Of a DNA stretch of 64,000 bases, positions 44,001 to 55,160 are shown in pieces. Origin of the DNA: Solen grandis (taxonomy: Eukaryota; Mollusca; Bivalvia; Adapedonta; Solenidae); assembly GCA_021229015.1 (NCBI GenBank), contig CM037795.1, positions 19,177,166 through 19,241,165 on the forward strand, in the 5' to 3' direction. The position numbers and the translations under genes are program-made. Numbering within the stretch: position 1 is the stretch's first letter; each line of letters begins with the position of its first letter. A model generated the notes under the pieces. It saw only the letters and a program-made list of their open reading frames with translations. It ran no database searches and was not told where the DNA came from.

Positions 44001-44693
44001 TAATCAAAACCTGCGCCTTTAGAGCGAACGCAAAAAACTGTATGTCCTTTGCAGGCTAAAGTCAACAAATTACCGCAAGACTGTTAGTGGGGCGTTCAAA
44101 CTAAGAAAAATCTGTCTCGTGCAAAAAAGTAAACGCCACGCCTTCCATTTTGTTTCATACAGATCGCATTCGTACTACCTTAAGCTGTCGACACATGTGC
44201 AACAGATTTCATAAGATTATGAAAAAAAACACATCTGTATTGTAAGATTACGCTGTGTGCCAAACTGTTAACTAATCCTGTGAACCTTCTATCATCATGT
44301 GCGCATTTTTCATTAGAAGCCGTTCAAATTGTCAAATGTTTTGGTAGAAGAATATCCCTAAACTTTGATATATTCATTTTCGGAATGTATTAAATTTTCG
44401 TTTCGAGGATCGGTTTTATAATTATACATACTTAAGAAAAAAATTATAAGGATAAAAAAAAATAATACAAAAAAAGAAAAAGAAAAAAAAACTTCCATTA
44501 AAAGTTTCATGAAGGAAATTATGAAACAGAAATTATGAAAGCAACCAGTTAATTTTTTAATGGCTAATATATGTTTTATTCAAACAAAAGAAATTTCATA
44601 ACGATTATGTGGACACCAAATGTTTACTTCGGATACATTTTGCCACATGAATTACGAATAGACAATCAATAAACAGAAAGCATCTAAATCAGC

Positions 44694-44763
44694 ATGGCTT
44701 ATAAGCAGTATCCAGGGGCGCTGTTTTGGATTCTCTTCATGAATGGAATTCTTCTAGTGTATG
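44694..44763 (+). CDS. FN3 transmembrane protein, exon 1 (signal peptide)
   Basis: The ATG at 44694 (context CAGCATGG) opens MAYKQYPGALFWILFMNGIL then LVY and one base of a Gly codon before the donor G|gtaagaa. It has a short polar start with one Lys, a hydrophobic core and a small residue at the expected cleavage point, a typical signal peptide. This fixes the 5' end of the coding sequence of a nine-exon gene running to 63650 (including the 52-kb alternative exon). The predicted full protein is about 1,655 residues. The following intron begins with a 330-bp ATT microsatellite. No TATA box stands out upstream. Confidence 0.85.
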
Positions 44764-44792
44764 GTAAGAAATGTGCTGTATTGAGGATGATG

Positions 44793-44808
44793 ATGATTAT
44801 TATTATTA

Positions 44809-44863
<55 letters not shown>

Positions 44864-44997
44864 ATATATAATTATTTTTATTATTTATTATTATTATTAT
44901 TATTATTTTATTATTATTTTATTATTATTATTATTTTTTTATTATTTTTTTTATTATTATTATTTTTATTTTTATTATTATTTTTTATTATTATTAT

Positions 44998-45077
<80 letters not shown>

Positions 45078-45120
45078 TTTTATTATTATTATTATTTTTA
45101 TTATTATTATTATTATTATC
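44793..45120. repeat. Long (ATT)n microsatellite
   Basis: About 330 bp of almost pure ATT triplets with T-run interruptions, starting 30 bp after the donor of exon 1. The 141-codon Tyr/Leu/Phe/Ile frame across it is an artefact of the repeat. Confidence 0.97.
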
Positions 45121-45653
45121 ATTTTTGTTGTTGTTGTTTTTCTTTGTAATTATAGTGATGAAGATGATAATGATGATGATTTATGATAATTATTAAAATA
45201 AAATAATTTCAACAAAGTCATAACAAAAAGTAAGACTATTCTATTTTTTTTCTATAAAATAGAATTCGTCAGTTATATATGAAGATTTCCTAAGAAATAT
45301 GATTGAAATATATTCTGATTTAGAATAATTCTATATAGTGCATCATAGTATGCGACATAATACAAACAGTTATTTTTAATTTGTTGTCCAATCAAAGCCG
45401 GATAAAATAAATAAATGCGACTAATACTTCTTAAGATAGAAGAAGGTGTTATTTATATAAAAAATGCCTATCAAATACAATGAAATGGGCCAAAATTACC
45501 CATGAGCATTATTATTATGTTAATCATAATTAATTAATCGTATGTTGTGTTATTGTAACAAATAGTGAGTTTTTTTGGGAATTCCCCAAAATTTTAAAAT
45601 TTTTTATAAAATAAGAAGGTGGAATGTGTATCTATCTGATTTAAGAACTTAAG

Positions 45654-45760
45654 GTAAAGTATCTGTAATGGTTCCGCTACATTTCAGACCTCATGGCCTT
45701 TCATGTCTTGGTAGAGGTTAAGTGGTCCAAGACGTAGCGGAACCATTACAGGGACTTTAC
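45654..45760. mobile_element. MITE with TGTAATGGTTCCGCTAC ends, copy 1
   Basis: The left end GTAAAGTATCTGTAATGGTT, CCGCTAC and right end GTAGCGGAACCATTACAGGG, ACTTTAC form a terminal inverted repeat of 27 bp with about two mismatches; flanking TTAAG is present on both sides. A longer, oppositely oriented copy is at 55018-55160. Confidence 0.85.
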
Positions 45761-46121
45761 ATTAAGTATAACTTAGCGCAAAGTATTGTTGTTGGAATTT
45801 GAGCCTGATTAAAGTCACGGACAACAAATATTACAAAATAACCATGCTATGATTATCTATCATAATGTGTCTTATAATATATAATGAGAAAAAAATTGAA
45901 AAGGGACTACATATATAATGTACTATTTTGCATTTTTTACAGGAAAAATTATATATTCATCACTGTGAATTGTAAGGAAATATGGTTAGGTAAACCGGAG
46001 TTTTTTTGTTGTTGTTTATTGGTCACGTTATTGATACGCATGTTTTTTTTTTATAATTTTGTTCTAATTTTTATTTATTTTTGTTCTTTTTAAGATTAAT
46101 TACTTGTCTTTTTTCTGACAG

Positions 46122-46270
46122 GCACGACAGACCCGAGCAGTATCACGTGCACTGCCCTGAACTCATCGGCAGTGCAGGTTTCCTGGAGCCAGGCTACTGA
46201 CGCAAGCGTCAGTGGCTATCATCTGGATATCGAACGTGTCGACGGTCTCCGGGTAGAACCGTCACTTCCG
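46122..46270 (+). CDS. FN3 transmembrane protein, exon 2 (first FN3, N-terminal half)
   Basis: Acceptor TTTCTGACAG; two bases complete Gly, then TTDPSSITCTALNSSAVQVS, WSQATDASVSGYHLDIERVD, GLRVEPSLP, donor gtaaac in phase 0. V-x-V-S-W, then G-Y-x-L-x-I-E-R, are the B- and C-strand signatures of fibronectin type III domains. It starts in phase 1 and ends in phase 0, with an intron in mid-domain as is common for FN3. Confidence 0.88.
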
Positions 46271-46605
46271 GTAAACAACACAATTATCTCCCTTTATTTC
46301 CTTTTCAAGATAATTGTATGTTATAAATTCCCATTTAGTATTTTAAATTTGGGCGTAACCTTAAAAGTACATGTATAAAGGAACAATAAAATAAAGTACA
46401 TGTATACAGGAACAATAATATAACATTTAAGAAACTCAATCATTTTAGTCGTATGGAAAAAAAAACTTATCCAGTTTTTTTGTTTTTGTTTTGAAGACAT
46501 TCATGCTTCCTGCAAGGTTTGAACCACTTGATTTCTCTGCCAATATAAACGGAATCAGAGGAGATGTCCAAGAACTAGCGTAAAATTAAAAAACTATGAT
46601 TTCAG

Positions 46606-46753
46606 TCCGTAGCCCTTAGTGGCAAGACATACGAGAACTACACGGTTGCGGGCCTTGGAGGTTACGCGTTATATAACGCAACCATCCATTCTTACTTCAC
46701 TAATGGCGCCAATGGCACGGACTACGTGGTGCAGTGTATGACGGCAGCAGATC
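46606..46753 (+). CDS. FN3 transmembrane protein, exon 3 (first FN3, C-terminal half)
   Basis: Acceptor ATGATTTCAG: SVALSGKTYENYTVAGLGGY, ALYNATIHSYFTNGANGTDY, VVQCMTAAD plus one base, donor gtgagt. The tyrosine-corner region (Y-x-x-Y-T-V/ L-x-x-Y-x-x-Y/N-A-T-I) of an FN3 domain is recognisable. Three N-glycosylation sequons (NYT, NAT, NGT) support an extracellular location. It ends in phase 1, matching the next exon. Confidence 0.85.
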
Positions 46754-46949
46754 GTGAGTTGTAACTCTATCCATCAATCTATATTTCCATCTATCATTTC
46801 TATCTGGCTGCCTTTATATACAGAATTATGATTTTTTTTAGTAATAATCTAACTAACCTTTTCGGTCGTTTATTCATTAATTTATTATCATTTATGTATT
46901 TACTTATAGTCTTTTAACGTCCTTTGACTACATGTTTTTACAAGTTATA

Positions 46950-47191
46950 TTAACCCTTTCCCTATAGAAGATACCATGAAAAGACCTATGCGAACAGCAT
47001 AAAACCAGATCAGCCTGCGAGTAACTCGCAGGCTGATCAGGTTTTATGCTGTTCGCTGCTCCTCAGTGGGTTGGGTAATGAGGATTTTACAATTAAATTT
47101 GGTAAGGTTTGAGTTTGGTTTTCTGCAGATCAGGCTTTATGTGGTACCTATTGAGTGCGTCAAAATGAGTCTATATGAGGGAAACGGTTAA
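46950..47191 (-). mobile_element. TTAA-flanked MITE (piggyBac-like), copy 4, reverse
   Basis: Reverse orientation of the family: the left end TTAACCCTTTCCCTATAG, internal hairpin GCCTGCGAGTAACTCGCAGG, right end CTATATGAGGGAAACGGTTAA. About 242 bp. It lies in the intron between exons 3 and 4 of the FN3 gene. Confidence 0.88.
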
Positions 47192-47445
47192 GCGTTCTCG
47201 GCAGAAGGTTTGCCCCACAACCGCAGTCGTGCACACTGCCACTGAACCACGTCGCCATTTTTTTACTTCATTCAATGCACCGCAAATACAATTACATTGT
47301 ATTGGTGCTTAATCAGGAGTATGGCGCATGTTTTGAGGAAAACGCTGGAAGGAGCAGAAATGAAATTTACAGCATTATTAAGTGTTAAAAAAATGCCTTC
47401 TTTCATTAGTATAATGACGAACGAAAAGAGTCATCTGTTTTTCAG

Positions 47446-47553
47446 TCCCGGATGCATCCAACTTTAATTTTTCGTGCAAAGGTATCTCATATACTGAAAT
47501 AGACTGTGTATGGATCGACCTGTCCCAGATTTATTGGAATGGAGTCCCAGAAG
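47446..47553 (+). CDS. FN3 transmembrane protein, exon 4 (second FN3, N-terminal half)
   Basis: Acceptor TGTTTTTCAG; two bases complete Leu, then PDASNFNFSCKGISYTEIDC, VWIDLSQIYWNGVPE plus one base, donor gtaatg. P-x-x-x-N-F-x-F-S/C-x-...-V-W-I-D-L is a diverged FN3 start (A and B strands; the usual W-x-P appears as W-I-D). The (AC)n microsatellite begins 9 bases after the exon end. Confidence 0.8.
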
Positions 47554-47558
47554 GTAAT

Positions 47559-47561
<3 letters not shown>

Positions 47562-47605
<44 letters not shown>
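47562..47605. repeat. (AC)n microsatellite beside a splice donor
   Basis: About 21 AC dinucleotides, starting within the first ten bases of the intron after exon 4. Confidence 0.95.
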
Positions 47606-49582
47606 TTAACCCTAATTAGGTCATAGGAATAAGTATTAGTTATATTATATATATATTTTTTTTTTAAATGGAATTTAAATCAAGCGAGGCGAAGGGTTAA
47701 GTTCCACATTAAAACATCATAAACAAAGAAAAGACGATGAAGTGGCATACCGTTTGTCTCACTTTTTTTTTTCACGTAGGCCACAGCGGTACCCTTACGT
47801 CGACGGAAGGAGCATGTGGCTCATGTAACCGTTCCAAGCACATGGCCTGGGGGGGAAATACGAAAAAAGCGTAATATATATTTTTTGAATCTGGACTGTA
47901 AAAAAAAGTTATTTTATTGGCTGAAAAAGTGGGACAACGGTAATTTCGGTTTTCATCGTTAAAAATAGTTAATATTTCAATCTTAGGCTACACACGATTC
48001 ATCGCTTACCTTGGGATAAAGGAAACATCGTAGATTTATTTATTGATATCGCCTGCGCATGCGGTAACTCCTGCTTGCGACCGCGGAAGCTATCGCGTAC
48101 GCACAAGATAGTCATTGCTTGAAACGCAAAACATTTGTAATTATCGCGTTCGCACGCAATACAAAGATTAAATTCCATGCCCCCTTTTATGCCACCCTAC
48201 CGTATCACATGTACAAAGTGTTAAAAGTAAATGATATAAAGTGCCTATTTTTAACGTTTCCTTTTATCTTAATGTTATTAAAATATAAATGACAATATTC
48301 TATTGGTAGCGAAAATTACAGTGTACCGTCCTTATATACAAGTGTTATTAGATGGGATTCTTTGGAAAGGAATGTTACACCCGATTTTGGTTGTTTTTCT
48401 TTTCTCTTTATTAAGAAAGTTTTATGTGTAAAAAATATCAACTTGTAACAAGTTATACATATAGGCCAAGCTTTAATAAATTGTTTGTTTCCCCTCTCCC
48501 GACTGACCCTAAAAAACCGCCGATCCGAAACATTTTATTGGGTAATCTGCTAACATCTTTTTTATTACCGATTTTTAATATATATATCATTATATGTAAT
48601 TACATGTATCAGGGGAAAAAGGGAATTTTGCCTACTACCTACCTACCTACCCCCATCAACTTCTCCAGTCTAAGGTCGGGAGAGGGGACACAAAGAACTT
48701 TTTAAAGGTGGCTTTATTTGGAAACATATTCAAAATAAATAATTCAGAAATAATTATTGTAATATAGTAAAATGAATGCCATACCTTCAATCTTTTTTTT
48801 TTTTTTTTTGAGGCCCCATATGGGTATCCCCATTTATTTTCCCCGTAATAGGTCAACAGAGGTCGGGGAACCATCCTCAGTTGACCGTACAATGCAAACT
48901 AAGTTTCAATCATTATAAAAGAATTTTTACAGAGAAAAATAAACTCTATATTTTACTTTGTATTAAATTCAACAATATAGGCACTTAAATTTGTTCATGG
49001 ATTGAAAAATACAAACAATACTAATAATAATGAAAGAAAAAAAAAAAAACTAAATTAAAGTACATTGTTTTTCACATGTGATTAACATTAAAATGTTTCA
49101 GAACTCACATTCAATAAAAATACAAATCCTTATCTTGATTTTAAATACATATATTAAATCTTCAATTTTCATTTTTAGTGATATTTGATTTTTTTATAAA
49201 TTTCCCAATCTAATTTTACTATCTCCCTGAATCCTCCAATTGTTGGTAATATACTTTTTAATCTACACAAATATATATATCTTTTAAATTCAAGAAATAA
49301 AATGTCAAGTTTATATTCTTTTTCACAGAAACCCAGTTTAAATCTTACATTTCTCATCTAATACAATTTTAATGTAATTTTTTTTAAAAAAAGGGATAAA
49401 CTTTCAACATGTTCTTCACAAAAGGTACATAAACTAATTTGAAAATTTTCATTTTGAATAATACGGAATTTGTTAGTAATATTCTGTGTACTGTTCTTGT
49501 TTGAAGCCATTGAATGTAAGTATTTCTAGTATATCTAAATACGTCAAAATAAATGTTAAATCTTATTGTCATTTATTTTCAG
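47606..49582. other. Intron between exons 4 and 5
   Basis: AT-rich, with no repeat family shared with the rest of the window that I can see. The segment 48481-48700 (CCCCTCTCCCGACTGACC...AAGGTCGGGAGAGGGGACAC) forms an imperfect inverted pair of about 15 bp arms, possibly an eroded MITE. No further exon is needed for the FN3 frame. Confidence 0.5.
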
Positions 49583-49762
49583 GATTTCAGTTGCAGTATA
49601 TCGGCTACCAGAACACAGAGTACAGTTTTGTAAATCTGTCGGCCACCAACTTAACCTACACAATCCAGGGTCTGTCGTTCGATACCTTTTACATTATCCA
49701 TATCCGGTCCTTCAACAATGTCGGGTTCGGTCCGTATACATCAATACACGCCAAAACACTGG
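49583..49762 (+). CDS. FN3 transmembrane protein, exon 5 (second FN3, C-terminal half)
   Basis: Acceptor TTATTTTCAG; two bases complete Gly, then FQLQYIGYQNTEYSFVNLSA, TNLTYTIQGLSFDTFYIIHI, RSFNNVGFGPYTSIHAKTL plus one base, donor gtaaat. Textbook FN3 C-strand to G-strand: Y-x-I-x-G-L-x-x-x-T-x-Y-x-I-x-I-R-x-x-N-x-x-G-x-G-P-Y. Sequons NLS and NLT are present. Starts and ends in phase 1. Confidence 0.93.
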
Positions 49763-50351
49763 GTAAATAGCGCATGCGTTAATACGACTTCCGGCTATGA
49801 ACTGTTAATTATTCTAGTTCATTAGCATATTTATCTTGGGTATTTATTTCATTATATAATTTAAGTGTTGTTAATGCGGTCGATATGATCGCGTCCAATG
49901 AATGCTCAGTCGAAACAGAAAGCGTCTTCATTGTGAAATTTTGTGACGAGTTAACATTTTTTTTCTCACATTTTCAGTACAGAATAAGTACACTTTTGCC
50001 ATTCAGTTGCACTCAGATGCACCCTCATTTTTTATACTAAATATGTATACCGGTATGTGTAAATTACGGATTTTCGTACATGGTTGTGTACCAACGCCGA
50101 ATATTTTTCATAAAAATGTTTCTGGTTCTTTCTAATGTCCGAATGCGACAACAAATAAAATATCTTTGCTGACGAAATTTGTTTTCGTCGATAAGCCTTA
50201 AACAGTTATTAAATAAGATTATCACAGATAAATTGTTTTATCAAAACTACTTGACATTACATTTATTAAAAAAGAATTAAAAAAAAAAAAAGAAGAAAAA
50301 TGGGGAGAAAAAATGCATTTTATTAGTGTAAGTTTTTATTTTCCATTTCAG

Positions 50352-50369
50352 GTTTCCCTGTATCATATG
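50352..50369 (+). CDS. FN3 transmembrane protein, exon 6 (18-nt microexon)
   Basis: Between a clear acceptor (TTTCCATTTCAG) and donor (gtaagtc) lie only 18 bases, adding GFPVSY in a phase 1 to phase 1 context. Including or skipping it keeps the frame, so it would change the juxtamembrane linker by six residues. The call rests on the strength of both splice sites and the phase; it could also be skipped constitutively. Confidence 0.65.
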
Positions 50370-51008
50370 GTAAGTCAATTATAGTGCTAGCTCAGATCCT
50401 ACATGTTGATTAAAAGTATGTTTATATTGTGAAACTAGCATGTTCATGTTAAATTTACATTTCGTGAAATAGCTTTTAACATATGTTTACCTGGTTGCCT
50501 TTTTGGTCAGTACTTAAGAGCTAGATTGCATTTTACCGGTGTGGGTTGTTTTCCGCTCATTCGCATGCGCAGCAGGAAGGTGCTTAACTTTTCTGACAGT
50601 GCAATGTGCCTAGGCTAACTGAATGGTTAGTAATCGTTGAAGTTCTATATTCAAATTATGTACAGAAATAATAAATAGATTTATATCTTTGTGCTTCCCA
50701 TAGAAGCGTGAGGTCATAATCTATAACGGTTTACAGGAAATCTTGAGATATCTACAGCGTCCGGAAATGTATTTGTGACCTATTTTTTCCTTGGCGTTTC
50801 TTGATGTAGTCTTTGGTGTGTTTGTAATCATTTTGTCTTTTATGTCACATTTAAGTAGAATGAAGAAAATATTCGTGAAAATAGGCAAAGTATACAGTTT
50901 TTCTGTAAATCATTATACATTCTGGCCTTATTTATTTTATTTTTCATGTATTTTTGATAATCAAATAATCGAATGTACAAGATTAATAGATGTGTATTTT
51001 TTCACCAG

Positions 51009-51204
51009 AAAACGAGACACGTTACTTTTGTTACGAGGCAGTACCGGGGACACTCGAGTTCGGCTGGAAGGAGATGCCCTGTACCTACTATGTGATCGCC
51101 ATCTTGTTTTTCCTCGTCATGTGTATCATACTCATGTTGATATGTTGCTGTCAGTGTTGCTGTTCTGGGTCGAAAACAAAAAACAACATATCTGTCAACA
51201 TGTT
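51009..51204 (+). CDS. FN3 transmembrane protein, exon 7 (transmembrane segment)
   Basis: Acceptor TTTTTTCACCAG; two bases complete Glu, then NETRYFCYEAVPGTLEFGWK, EMPCTYYVIAILFFLVMCII, LMLICCCQCCCSGSKTKNNI, SVNM and two bases before the consensus donor gtaagta. The single membrane helix is about residues 251-272 of the predicted protein, followed by a juxtamembrane CCCQCCC cluster (likely palmitoylation) and a basic stop-transfer K-x-K. Extracellular Cys at F-C-Y and M-P-C could pair. If the donor is not used, translation stops two codons on (TTG TAA, 51203-51208). The donor phase (two bases) fits both the exon at 51989 and the giant exon at 59547. Confidence 0.88.
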
Positions 51205-51713
51205 GTAAGTATAAAACCAGTCAAACAGTTTTACGTTGCCATGAACACAAGTTCTTACATCTTAAACTAGTTCATGTCCCTCTCTAGGATTCCATGGTTT
51301 TGTTTAGTACTCTGAAATTGAAAAATATCTCCTTTACAGAGATTCGAACGTACAGCCTTCGCGCAATCAGTCATTAAATACTAATACTGGACCACGACAC
51401 CATTTTAATTTACTCGAATGTTGCTCAGAGTTTATAAATATTTTTTACTTTCTATCTGTAAAATTACCAAATTTGGGCCACCACCGCTCTACGGTTCCAT
51501 GGTTTTGACTCTGCAAGTAAGAAGACATTTAAAGAAATATTGTCACTCCTGAGGTTCAAGCCTTCAATTTCTTATCCGTAGCCATTGTACACTATCATTG
51601 CACCAAGACGCCATTGATTTACTCGTATTTTTATCCCCTCCTTCACATTTTTTTTCATGATTTGTATCTTTATCTTTATACACTTTACTCCTGATTAAGT
51701 TTAGGTAATCCCT

Positions 51714-51897
51714 TCGTCATTTAATTATAATCATGGTCTTTCAAGTGCTTGAAATGATTTCAGTGCAAATTCGACACATCCATTGACTCGGTGTAAACGG
51801 CTCTTTTACTCAAATCCTATAAAGGCTTGCATTTACTATAAAATTCCCAGATCACTTAATGTACCATGATCACAATTTAATGATGGATGGATTACCT
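51714..51897. mobile_element. MITE-like repeat (TCATGGTCC ends), copy 3
   Basis: Orientation opposite to the 10.7- and 42-kb copies: TAATCATGGTCTTTCAAGTG, ATTTCAGTGCAAATTC, CTATAAAGGCTTGCATTTAC, AAAATTCCCAGATCACTTAA, TGTACCATGATCACAATTTA, ATGATGGATGGATTACC. Located in intron 7 of the FN3 gene, just before the alternative terminal exon. Confidence 0.82.
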
Positions 51898-51988
51898 TAA
51901 ATAAACACTAGCAGACAGTATATACCTTTTCAGACTGTGTCCCTTTTTGACACTAACATTCTGTTTCAACCGAAAACCATTATTTTAG

Positions 51989-52007
51989 AGAGCATGAGAA
52001 AGGTTAA
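51989..52007 (+). CDS. Candidate alternative terminal exon of the FN3 gene (short tail)
   Basis: Acceptor CCATTATTTTAG, then one base completing Leu and EHEKG, stop TAA at 52005-52007. An AATAAA polyadenylation signal follows immediately (52013-52018). Used instead of the giant exon, it would give a protein of about 295 residues whose cytoplasmic part is about 25 residues and lacks all the repetitive sequence. The assignment rests on splice-site quality, matching phase and the nearby poly(A) signal; no transcript is available. The extent past the stop is not annotated. Confidence 0.45.
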
Positions 52008-52444
52008 GATCCAATAAACACTGCCATCGTCCACTTCGCCTACGGGCTCATGGAGCAAGTAAGCAACATTCTTCTGTCTGTCATTGAACCCTTGAAACTT
52101 GTCGTTTCTTAGATACATGTGACTTTATTATGTCCCTATGTTATTTTTGGGCACTCATTTGTATCTCTTAGAATGGGAACTTTCGTATAAACATATCCGA
52201 TAACTGAAGGAGACTGTTTTGGTCTGGGTCTAGAGAGACAAGAATCTCCATGCCAATCCCAAACCAACTGTCATCTACCTCGATCTAAGATTCTCCACAC
52301 GTTCAAGAATTTAAGATGAATCATTTAGCTCATGTAACTTTCCCTGCAGAAATAGCAAACCTAAGCAAAATTCACCGGTGCCTTTGGCCGCTGTGAAATT
52401 CATATTGTTCACATATAGTGTAGATTTAAATTGAAAATAAAATC

Positions 52445-52635
52445 AATCCATCCATTATTTAATTATAACCATGGTCCCTCAAATGCTTAAATAAACATCA
52501 GTGCAGATGCAAGCATCCATTGAATAAGAGATAGAGGCTATTTTGCTCAAAGTCTATAAAGGCTTGCATTTACTACAAAATTCCCACGATCACCTGATGG
52601 ACTATGATCACATTTTAATGACTGGTGGATTACCT
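52445..52635. mobile_element. MITE-like repeat (TCATGGTCC ends), copy 4
   Basis: ATCCATCCATTATTTAATTA, TAACCATGGTCCCTCAAATG, CAGTGCAGATGCAAGCATCC, AAAGTCTATAAAGGCTTGCA, AATTCCCACGATCACCTGAT, GGACTATGATCACATTTTAA, TGACTGGTGGAT. Same orientation as copy 3, 550 bp away. The best preserved ends suggest terminal inverted repeats of about 32 bp. Confidence 0.85.
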
Positions 52636-53216
52636 CAAAAGTTGAAATATCGTTTTTCAAGATATACATTGTTCTTCGCGTAAGTTCAGTGTGAGTGAGA
52701 ATGTACTCGTATAAATGAGAGTATTCCGAGAAACTCATTTTTACTAGAAAGCTTTTGTTTCGATATCGTTGTATTTTAGCACAGCTAATTCAAAAGAAAC
52801 TAAATGGCGGTAGATACGCTGTTACATGTATACACATGTATACTTGCTCAGAGGCAAGCGGATCGAAAATATTTCTGGTTTTATTTTCTTACCATAGAAG
52901 ATATCTTGTGTTTTATAAGTAGCTATTCAATCTTATTTCACTTATTTTATTTTCGTTAGAAAAAGGCATTAACACATAAGCATTAACACAAGAGTATATC
53001 CAGTTTGAGATAAATATCCTTCCGAAAAGGAGAATTTGGAAGGTTATGAACATCAACACTTTAATTAGGTAAATTCTTAAATTTCTGAGAGATGAACTGA
53101 TGCAAAATATTACTCTATGTAGCCACATACCACGTACCCTATATAAAATAGATGCAGGCGCATTATTTTCAGCGTAACTATCAAACCCCACTTTTTACCT
53201 ATTTGCTATTATCATG

Positions 53217-53468
53217 AGGGGCCTCCGTGGCCGAGAGGGTAAAGTCGCTGACTTTAACACTCACCCAGCCCCTCACCGCTTGGGTTCTAATCCTGGCAGG
53301 GTCATTTGGATTTTCATGCTAGGAAGCCTTCCTGCTGGCTTGCGGTAGGTCGGTGGTTCTACTCGGATGCCTCCGTGCATTCGGGGTCTTCCTCCACCCG
53401 TAATTAGCTGGACGTCGCTATATGACTGAAATACTGTCGAAGCGACGGTAAACTCAAATAGTCAAGTC
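53217..53468 (+). mobile_element. SINE family A, full length
   Basis: GGCCTCCGTGGCCGAGAGGG, TAAAGTCGCTGACTTTAACA, TGGGTTCTAATCCTGGCAGG (B box with one change), TGCGGTAGGTCGGTGGTTCT, TGGACGTCGCTATATGACTG, AAATACTGTCGAAGCGACGG, TAAACTCAAATAGTCAAGTC. A possible short target duplication ATCATG flanks it. In intron 7 of the FN3 gene. Confidence 0.92.
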
Positions 53469-55017
53469 ACATCATGTCCCAGTGTTATAGTTCGCTTCAT
53501 TACGATAAGGATAACTTCGCCAATTGCGGTGGAGTGGATGACTTTGACTTCCCTGTATGAAAACGACTCACAGATAATAAAATTCGTACATCGTAGAACC
53601 ATGTCACAGTTTCCATTACTTTGATTCCCATTAACGCAGAATATTTTAAGATAGTTCTTGTTCATAATAATGTGTGCTCGTGGTAAATATACCTTGGATA
53701 TCTACCGATGTGGGAATATTTTGGTGCATATGGAAGAAGGTTGTTCGGTACATCATTGAGGTTGTCAAGGAAGTGACATGGCACAAATGACCTATGTCAG
53801 CTTAGTCACCTGTTACAGGTATATGTATCATGGCTAATTCCTTCCCGAATAGATTCTTGTTAATATATAACGGAAAAACAAACCCGGATCTCAATTGTAT
53901 CTTCCGTATGTTGAAATACCATGTAATTGGTTCAAATAATGTACATGTATATCTGATTTTCATATCTACGAAAAAATCGATATAATGGTAGCAAAAAGTT
54001 TATTATATTATTAATGCAATAAGGAAACCATAGAAAGATAGATGAAGATAGATATTTGGGTTGCATGTTTGGGTGTCATAGATTAATCTTAGATTCAACG
54101 AAAGTGTTACTACCCCAATCCCTGAATTCCAGTAAGCTTAACGGATTATATAATCCATTTCTTTGTATAGACAGGCCTGTCGGGTTTAGCAATCCTTAAT
54201 TTAAATAAACTACGTGATAACTATAATGGCCATGTTATGACAGTAGACGCGCTCCCCAATTTCATATCAAAAGCAGGGGCTATCGAGGACGTTTACATCA
54301 GGAAAATGATTTTGATGTTTTGATAATTACTGAGTTTCTTACAATATAAATTCAGTTGGGGGGAATTTACAGAAATGTCACAAAACGCTCCTGTAATTGG
54401 ATAAGGGCCAATGATCTGAACCGGACAAAATGTGTACTACCACGTGACCGCGTGACTGAACTAGATAGATAAAAGTTGGATTAATGCGTAGTTTATTAAA
54501 TTTTATTATAATGATGTAAAAATAATGATAACAATATGAAGATAAACATGTGTTCCTCTTATTAAACAAAAAAAAAAAAATTAAATGATATGAGAAAAAT
54601 AAACACAATATGCACGCAATCGTATGGTTATAAATCAGCCACTATATATGATAAACAAATATTGCATGATAATGATATAAATATTTCCGAATAATAAACA
54701 ATGAATTTTATTTGGTCTACACGTCTGTTTAGATTTTATGAATAACATGTGGTTAAATATAGTTTATACAAATGCATATACACTACTTAAAGTCTGTAAA
54801 ACACCAGTGATATACTGAGTCAAAAAAGAAACTTTCCATAATATTATTTTAGTACAAAGAGCCAATTGTATTATCATAAGGTAAAATTTCTACAAATTTC
54901 TACAAAACAATTTTTTTTTCATAATTAGATCTTTTAAATGTTAAGAGCAAGAAGGTCAAAATCACTATTAACACATGACGAGTCACAAATTCACATCAGG
55001 GTCTCTGTATATATACG
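53469..55017. other. Intron 7 sequence, nothing recognised
   Basis: AT-rich; no shared repeats identified beyond those listed separately. Frames at 53462-53665 and 54378-54608 (minus) have no family features. Confidence 0.55.
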
Positions 55018-55160
55018 GTAAAGTCCCTGTAATGGTTCCGCTACGTCTTGGACCCCTTAATCTCTGTCAAGATAACCAGGGTGTCCTAAATCTTGATTAG
55101 GAAATACTTGGTTATCTCCGTGAAAGGCCATGAGGTACGAAATGTAGCGGAACCATTACA
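55018..55160. mobile_element. MITE with TGTAATGGTTCCGCTAC ends, copy 2
   Basis: GTAAAGTCCCTGTAATGGTT, CCGCTACGTCTTGGACC at the left; GAAATGTAGCGGAACCATTA, CA at the right. Internal AAGGCCATGAGGT... matches, inverted, the interior of the 45.65-kb copy, which has an internal deletion. Confidence 0.85.

Noticed and set aside
44771..45196. 141-codon frame of Tyr, Leu, Phe and Ile
   Set aside because: Translation of an (ATT)n microsatellite inside intron 1 of the FN3 gene.
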